DNA of 64,000 nucleotides from Helianthus annuus (Eukaryota > Streptophyta > Magnoliopsida > Asterales > Asteraceae). Both the position numbers and the translations under genes were made by a program. Positions 59,122 through 64,000 of the stretch are shown in pieces. The DNA lies in contig NC_035436.2 in the NCBI RefSeq assembly GCF_002127325.2, forward strand, positions 86,797,716 to 86,861,715, read 5' to 3'. The first letter of the stretch is position 1; every line of letters begins with the position of its first letter. The notes under the pieces are model-generated. The model was given only the letters and a program-made list of their open reading frames with translations, was not told the origin of the DNA and made no database searches.

Positions 59122-61007
59122 GCACAAGGATAAAAGCTCAGTAGCAGAGCTAGGGGAGCACGCCAGGAATCCAAGCTTGGATATCGGTACGTCCCATATT
59201 ACTCGATGTTAGGTGTCTGTGCTGCTAGATAGTGTTGCAAATTTTAGCTTCGTATCTCTAGGGTTTGAGAGAATACTCGGTTTAGTAGCAAGTAAGTTAG
59301 CTAATCCGCACTTGAAAGTACTAGCTAATGGGAAAACGAGTGGAAGCCAACGAAGTAACTGGAAACGGCATGATAGAACCCGGAGAGCGTGAGTTTACGC
59401 TTGAGCTACTGCCAGTTGAATTGGGGAGCTTTGACAAGGTATTTGGATGGATGGATTGTCAAGTGATCAAGCGGAGATTGATATCCGCATCCCGATGCCG
59501 AGCGAAGAAAAAAACTCGACTCGTGAAGTAGAGTACGCCTTTACAAATTACAAATTGCTTGAAGGCACAAAAGTTGTTTGCGAATAGGATGTGTTGTTTT
59601 CTTGACTCATGTCGTGGACAAGGGAGTCGAAGAACCAAAACACGAAGATATTCCTGTGATAAGGAAATATCCTAAAATCTTCCTCGAAGATTTGCCAGAA
59701 ATACCTCCTCAACAACAGGTCGAATTTCGCATCGATTCGATTCCAGGCGCCGCATCTGTAGTAAATGCACTCTAGAGACTTACACCTTCGGAAATGCAAA
59801 AATTGATAGTGTAGTTTCAGTAGTGAATAGAGAAGGAAGATAACAAACCAAAATTTCCGTTTTGGGTAACCCCAGTTCTGCTTGTCAAGTGAAAGGATGA
59901 TGACTCCCAAATGAACATCAAACTACCAGAAGCCGGACGAGCTAGCCAACAAGAGTCAGCAACTCTTGCTAAGGATTGGTGAACTACTTATTGGACTAAC
60001 TGCGAGGATCCAACCCGTATGTCTCGACTGATCGATGATCAAGTTGCTGTAAATTCAGGAAGAAAGTATACCGGGGAAAATTTTGAGACAATAACTTGTT
60101 TTAAACGTACACAAGAATGGCGTATCCTACACGATGCACAGAACGATTCTACAGCGAATACGAAACTCTGAGAATCTAGGAAACATGTACTTAGGACCAT
60201 CGGGAACCAGGTCCAAATTCACAAAGGTCGTTACTTAGGAACCACATCCGTTAACTCAAGCAGACACCATTAACCTGACATATATACCAGTTCCGTTGAC
60301 CAAACCGAAAGTACTTGAATTTCTTTTACTTCTAGCGAGTAGACGTTTGCATCTCTACTCACCTTAATGGTAGTTGCATCGCGTTGATTTTCTTCGCAAA
60401 AAGCGAACACACATTTGTTTCGATACTTGGTCATTTCTTCATTTTAGCAAATACTCATTGTTTCAGTACTCGGAAACTTTCATGACATACATGCATCATT
60501 TGCTACGCATGTGGTTTCGTTTCGAACAAACACTTCATTGAAATTTAAATATTATTTTGCTAAACCTAATTACTGATTCATGTTTTGAATGACCTACATT
60601 ATTGTTATTGTTGGCTCTTTTGATACCATGTCAACACACCTTCTTGAAACTGCTTTCTTTCAAGTTACGTTCATAGTTCATCATCGTAACCATGCTAGGA
60701 TTCCCTAGTTGATGCATACGTTTATTATCGGATTACGCCAGAACCAAGTTCAATTGCTTGAACTTATTCATTTCGCATATTCAGTTTAAGACGGCATATG
60801 ATGTATTGAGAGCATCATATTCAAATCATTGGCAAAGATTCTTTTGTTTCGAGTCGTAGTAGACTTGTTTGGTCTACGACTTCACTAAATCATTTGTTGG
60901 TTACGACACTTTATGGGGATACTTTCACAAAAATTGAAGCTTGCGCTTATTTGGTCACTCACTTCATACACGGATTTAATTGATTATTTGATAATTTGCC
61001 CTAAATC
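59122..61007 (+). pseudogene. C-family degenerate pol, copy 2
   Basis: Retains the protease active-site block SVLLDSVANFSFVSLGFE at about 59216-59270, with D-S-V-A for the usual D-S-G-A. Copy 1 lacks 16 bp here. A stop lies just upstream in the same frame. The RT linker (DIPVIRKYP, VEFRID) is at 59578-59775. The rest is unrecognisable, up to the LTR insertion at 61008. Confidence 0.75.
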
Positions 61008-64000
61008 TGTGACAACCCTCACTAAACCAGGTATCCGTACGACTTAATTAACTATTAATTGTTGCTTAATTACTGTGCTTAACTGAGATTACTGATAAAC
61101 TGCTACTTGACTATTGATACTTGTACATATCTGCATCATACTTTGATTTCCGTCACTACATTATTTACTTACTGAACTCTAGTGACAAACATGATGCACA
61201 AAAGCACAGTAGCATTTGAACGGATAACCTATTGAACATACTGATATAGCCGGCATCAGGCAGACACTGCCTCTAAAGGCCTGAATGAGCCAGAAATATT
61301 TTACTACACCCATAGTGTGTGTAGGGATTCAAGGGTTGTTAAACTGCGTCTCTAGGAATAAGATACAGTGATTGGATGTGCCTAAAACGTACTCTAAGCA
61401 CAAAACACAGCACTTTGTTTAACATACTAGCTTCTAGCTAACTAATAAAGTGCCAAAACATAAGGAAATATTCCTGACACTTTGCTGAATAAATTGTGTC
61501 GCTAAAAATATTATTTACGACGCTTAAAGGATTACTTAAGCACTTTAACGGATTACTATCCAACCGAACAACCGGACTATACCCGGAACATAAAAATATT
61601 GCCAAAAATATTATTAGTCTTTTTCTGAGCCAGTTAGGGTCCCTGATTACCCTAACACCCGCTTTATAACGCGTCATGCAACTAACGGGGTTAATCTCTA
61701 AAGTAACCGACTTAACATAACTAAACTCTAACTGAACAATTGAAATCCAACCGGATACCCCCCCCCCCCCTAAAGAGATCGGCCAAACCAAGGGGACAAG
61801 AGAGTACACTTTTTGATTTTTAAATTGTTTATGTTGGATATCTAGAGAACATGAAAACCGTTGGACGATGGCACTAGAATTGTCTATAAATACCTCCACT
61901 TCTTACACAAGATAATACACATCACAAATCACCAACACTCCACCCTCTCCTCTCCCTTCTACTCTCGGCCGAACCCACCCCCACCTACACACCCATTGTC
62001 GGCTTTTGATCTCTCCATTTCAAGTATCTACAAGGTGTTCGGGTCCCACGTATAAGGAAGCTTGAAGCAAGCGGAAGTTGAAGGACCTCGTTTCTTTGCT
62101 TTTATCCACGCCATTTTCGACTAGATTCTTCCCTAGCCCCGAGCTAGAGGTATAATGTTTAAAACTCACTCTCGATCGTATCTAAAGTGGTTAATATGAT
62201 TTCTAACGGTTAAAAGTCGGAATCATGCGTTTTGAATCTATAAAGTCTACTAAAACTCGAATATTGTTGGTTAAAAGCTCATAACATGTGTAAATGTTGT
62301 AGTATTCGAATATGTTGATTATTGAGGCCCGATCTACGATGTGGTGGCTCTTATCATCGTTTAACCCGACTTTGTTAAGATCACGAATCTTGACATACGC
62401 TTGTTTCTATCGGTACGAGGGTTAAAAGGTGAAACTCCACCACACGAGAAACATGAACTTGTGTAAAAGTATTTTGACTTGTAAAATAGTATTTAAAACG
62501 AGCCGATCTACGTATGTACAAGTGGTATATTCGTAGAACCAAGTGTCGAGAAAATCATGATTTATAAAAGTTGGGTGATATGTTAACAAATATGATTTTT
62601 ACAAACTACAAGTGTATAAACACTTGTGAAACGAAAGATCCGACAAAGTAACAGTTTTTATAAAAGTTGTCGGGAAGTTGTAAAGGATGATTTGTTCTAA
62701 AAACGGGGTTTTTACAAGACTAAACTATTTTATACATAGATCCACTAAATATAAGGTGATCTACACTATGACTTTCGGAAAAACTACAAGTTCATGTAAT
62801 AATGCGATTTTACATACTAGTCTACAAGTTTGATGTGTTGAAACTAGTCTGAAGTATCGGAAATTGATTGGTTGATTTAAAGAAGTGTTGGAATGATTTT
62901 GTAAAAGAAAATGATACGCTTGAAAGCGTGGCCACCTCCAGTTACAGGGGAAACTCTGGCGAAATTTTTCTAAAATCTAACACTTAGAATTATTTACAAG
63001 TGTTAGACTATTTTTGATATATTTTCAAATATATTTCGCCATGACTTTATTTATTAAATAATCGGAGGTGGGATTTTTCACAAAACTAAACGTGATAAAT
63101 ATTTATTCGATAAATATATTTTTCACCACACTGTTTATGATTATTTTGTGAAAATATATAAATATTATTTCTAGAGTAAAAATAATATTTACAAACTTTG
63201 ACGAACCCAAAATAATACCAACGCCTACACGACAAACATATAAGTTACAACGGTAATTACTATTACCACTAAATCGCCAAAACGTAACTTACGCTTTATA
63301 CGGAAATATTCATAAATGCGTATTTTGTCAACGTATTATTTTGGAAAGTATTATGCGAAGAGAAAATATAATATTTTTGAGAAAAATATTTATATTTTGG
63401 AATGAGAAGTAAAATATATTAAGTGAGACTTAATATTATAAACGCGCATGTATTAATTCCCCCATCCTTGGGAAGGAGATTAACTACCAAATATATGCAA
63501 GGAACAGTTGTCTAACTGTTTCCCGAAAATTAAACTATAAAGCCAAAGCACGGCCATCCGTCTAATAGAATTAGCACATGTAGGTCGTTGCACAGCTTTC
63601 GGACATTTGGAGTGCTTGATTTAGCGACGCACTGACTGTGAGTTCATGTCCCCCTTTTCTCTTAACTCTTTTCAGTTTTATAAACTGCGGGGGTGAAATA
63701 CATGTTACTATGATTATGAGTACTTGATACATGGTATGGTTAGCGTAAGGAGGGTATTACTCAGATCATGTGAGTGGGTAGGCGGGTACTAGAGGCCATT
63801 AATCCTCATGGTAGGACCGAGGGACGTAAGCGGTAGATCTATCTGGGTGTAGCGAGCCCAACTCCAGGTCCAGCATAACGGACCTTGGGGTGACTTTGTG
63901 CCCGACGCGAAATCCGCTAGGTTTGAGTCTTCCTACTTGCACTTCACACATATCAGTGGACTTGCAAACCATTGGTGATCTCTTTTTCCTTATTTGCTAC
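61008..64000 (+). repeat. LTR related to family C, inserted in duplication copy 2 (truncated by window)
   Basis: Starts TGTGACAACCCTCAC exactly where homology to copy 1 stops. It follows the C LTR in order (AGTGACAAAC(A/T)TGATGCACAAA, GAACAACCGGACT, the C-tract, then TGGGTGTAGCGAGCCC), but at clearly lower identity, so it is a sister family. No end is reached. The 153-residue minus-strand open frame at 61438-61899 lies inside it and is not a gene. Confidence 0.85.
61885..61892 (+). promoter_or_regulatory. TATA box of LTR at 61008
   Basis: TATAAATA in context TGTCTATAAATACCTCC, followed by pyrimidine-rich CTCTCCTCTCCC, a typical plant core promoter and leader. Confidence 0.65.

Larger units (their letters stand above)
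44532..61007. repeat. Segmental duplication, copy 2 (partner 1-16692)
   Basis: Homology ends at CCCTAAATC, where an LTR (TGTGACAACCC) starts; copy 1 continues CCGTCTTG. The ends are set by the window on one side and by this younger insertion on the other, so the true unit is longer. Confidence 0.95.

Noticed and set aside
61438..61899. 153-codon minus-strand open frame
   Set aside because: It lies in an LTR, opposite to its direction, without motifs, and covers the C-tract and promoter.

Overview
This is intergenic heterochromatin of a large plant genome, built almost wholly from long-terminal-repeat (LTR) retrotransposons of the Ty3/gypsy superfamily nested in one another. I see no intact host gene, no rRNA or tRNA gene and no bacterial-style operon. 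A flowering plant is indicated by chromovirus-type pol ends, primer sites matching plant initiator-Met tRNA, multi-kilobase LTRs, fragments of spliced genes and a Helitron-like terminus. The degraded acidic/proline-rich reading frame upstream of one gag suggests Asteraceae to me, but that is a guess from memory.

Layout. (1) 1-6358: right half of a non-autonomous gypsy element on the minus strand (family A: gag zinc knuckles, no pol). It sits inside the 3' end of pol of a plus-strand element (family D). (2) 6359-11130: tail of D pol and two tandem D LTRs separated by about 100 bp. (3) 11131-17612: family C: leader with a tandem array, degraded upstream reading frame, gag, and very degenerate pol. 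(4) 17613-31705: 3' LTR of C, split by a solo LTR of family B (18366-21535) and by a nearly complete but defective B element (22401-31062: truncated 5' LTR, gag, RT, integrase, full 3' LTR). (5) 31706-35500: non-LTR DNA with spliced-gene fragments on the minus strand (one resembles adenine phosphoribosyltransferase), a copia-like LTR and a Helitron-like end. (6) 35511-36331: tandem repeat of about 330 bp. (7) 36332-40128: minus-strand RNase H-integrase with a truncated LTR (family E), joined to plus-strand D pol at exactly the same codon. (8) 40373-50596: a complete family A element with both LTRs and a 5-bp target duplication GTTCA. (9) 50597-61007: second copy of regions 2 and 3. (10) 61008-end: a further LTR, related to C, inserted in the second copy and running off the window.

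The main large-scale feature is that 1-16692 and 44532-61007 are the same sequence in direct orientation, including the A insertion and its target-site junction. This is a segmental (probably tandem, unit about 44.3 kb) duplication or an uncollapsed haplotype, not independent insertions. The copies then diverged: each gag copy carries a different stop, one lost 16 bp at the protease active site, the tandem array changed length, and only the second gained the LTR at 61008. Relative order: D and C older; A inserted in D; duplication; then the LTR at 61008.

No element here looks able to move by itself. B retains recognisable RT and integrase but lacks protease, RNase H and part of integrase. A and C retain gag or part of it but lack usable pol, so any movement would have needed enzymes from relatives.
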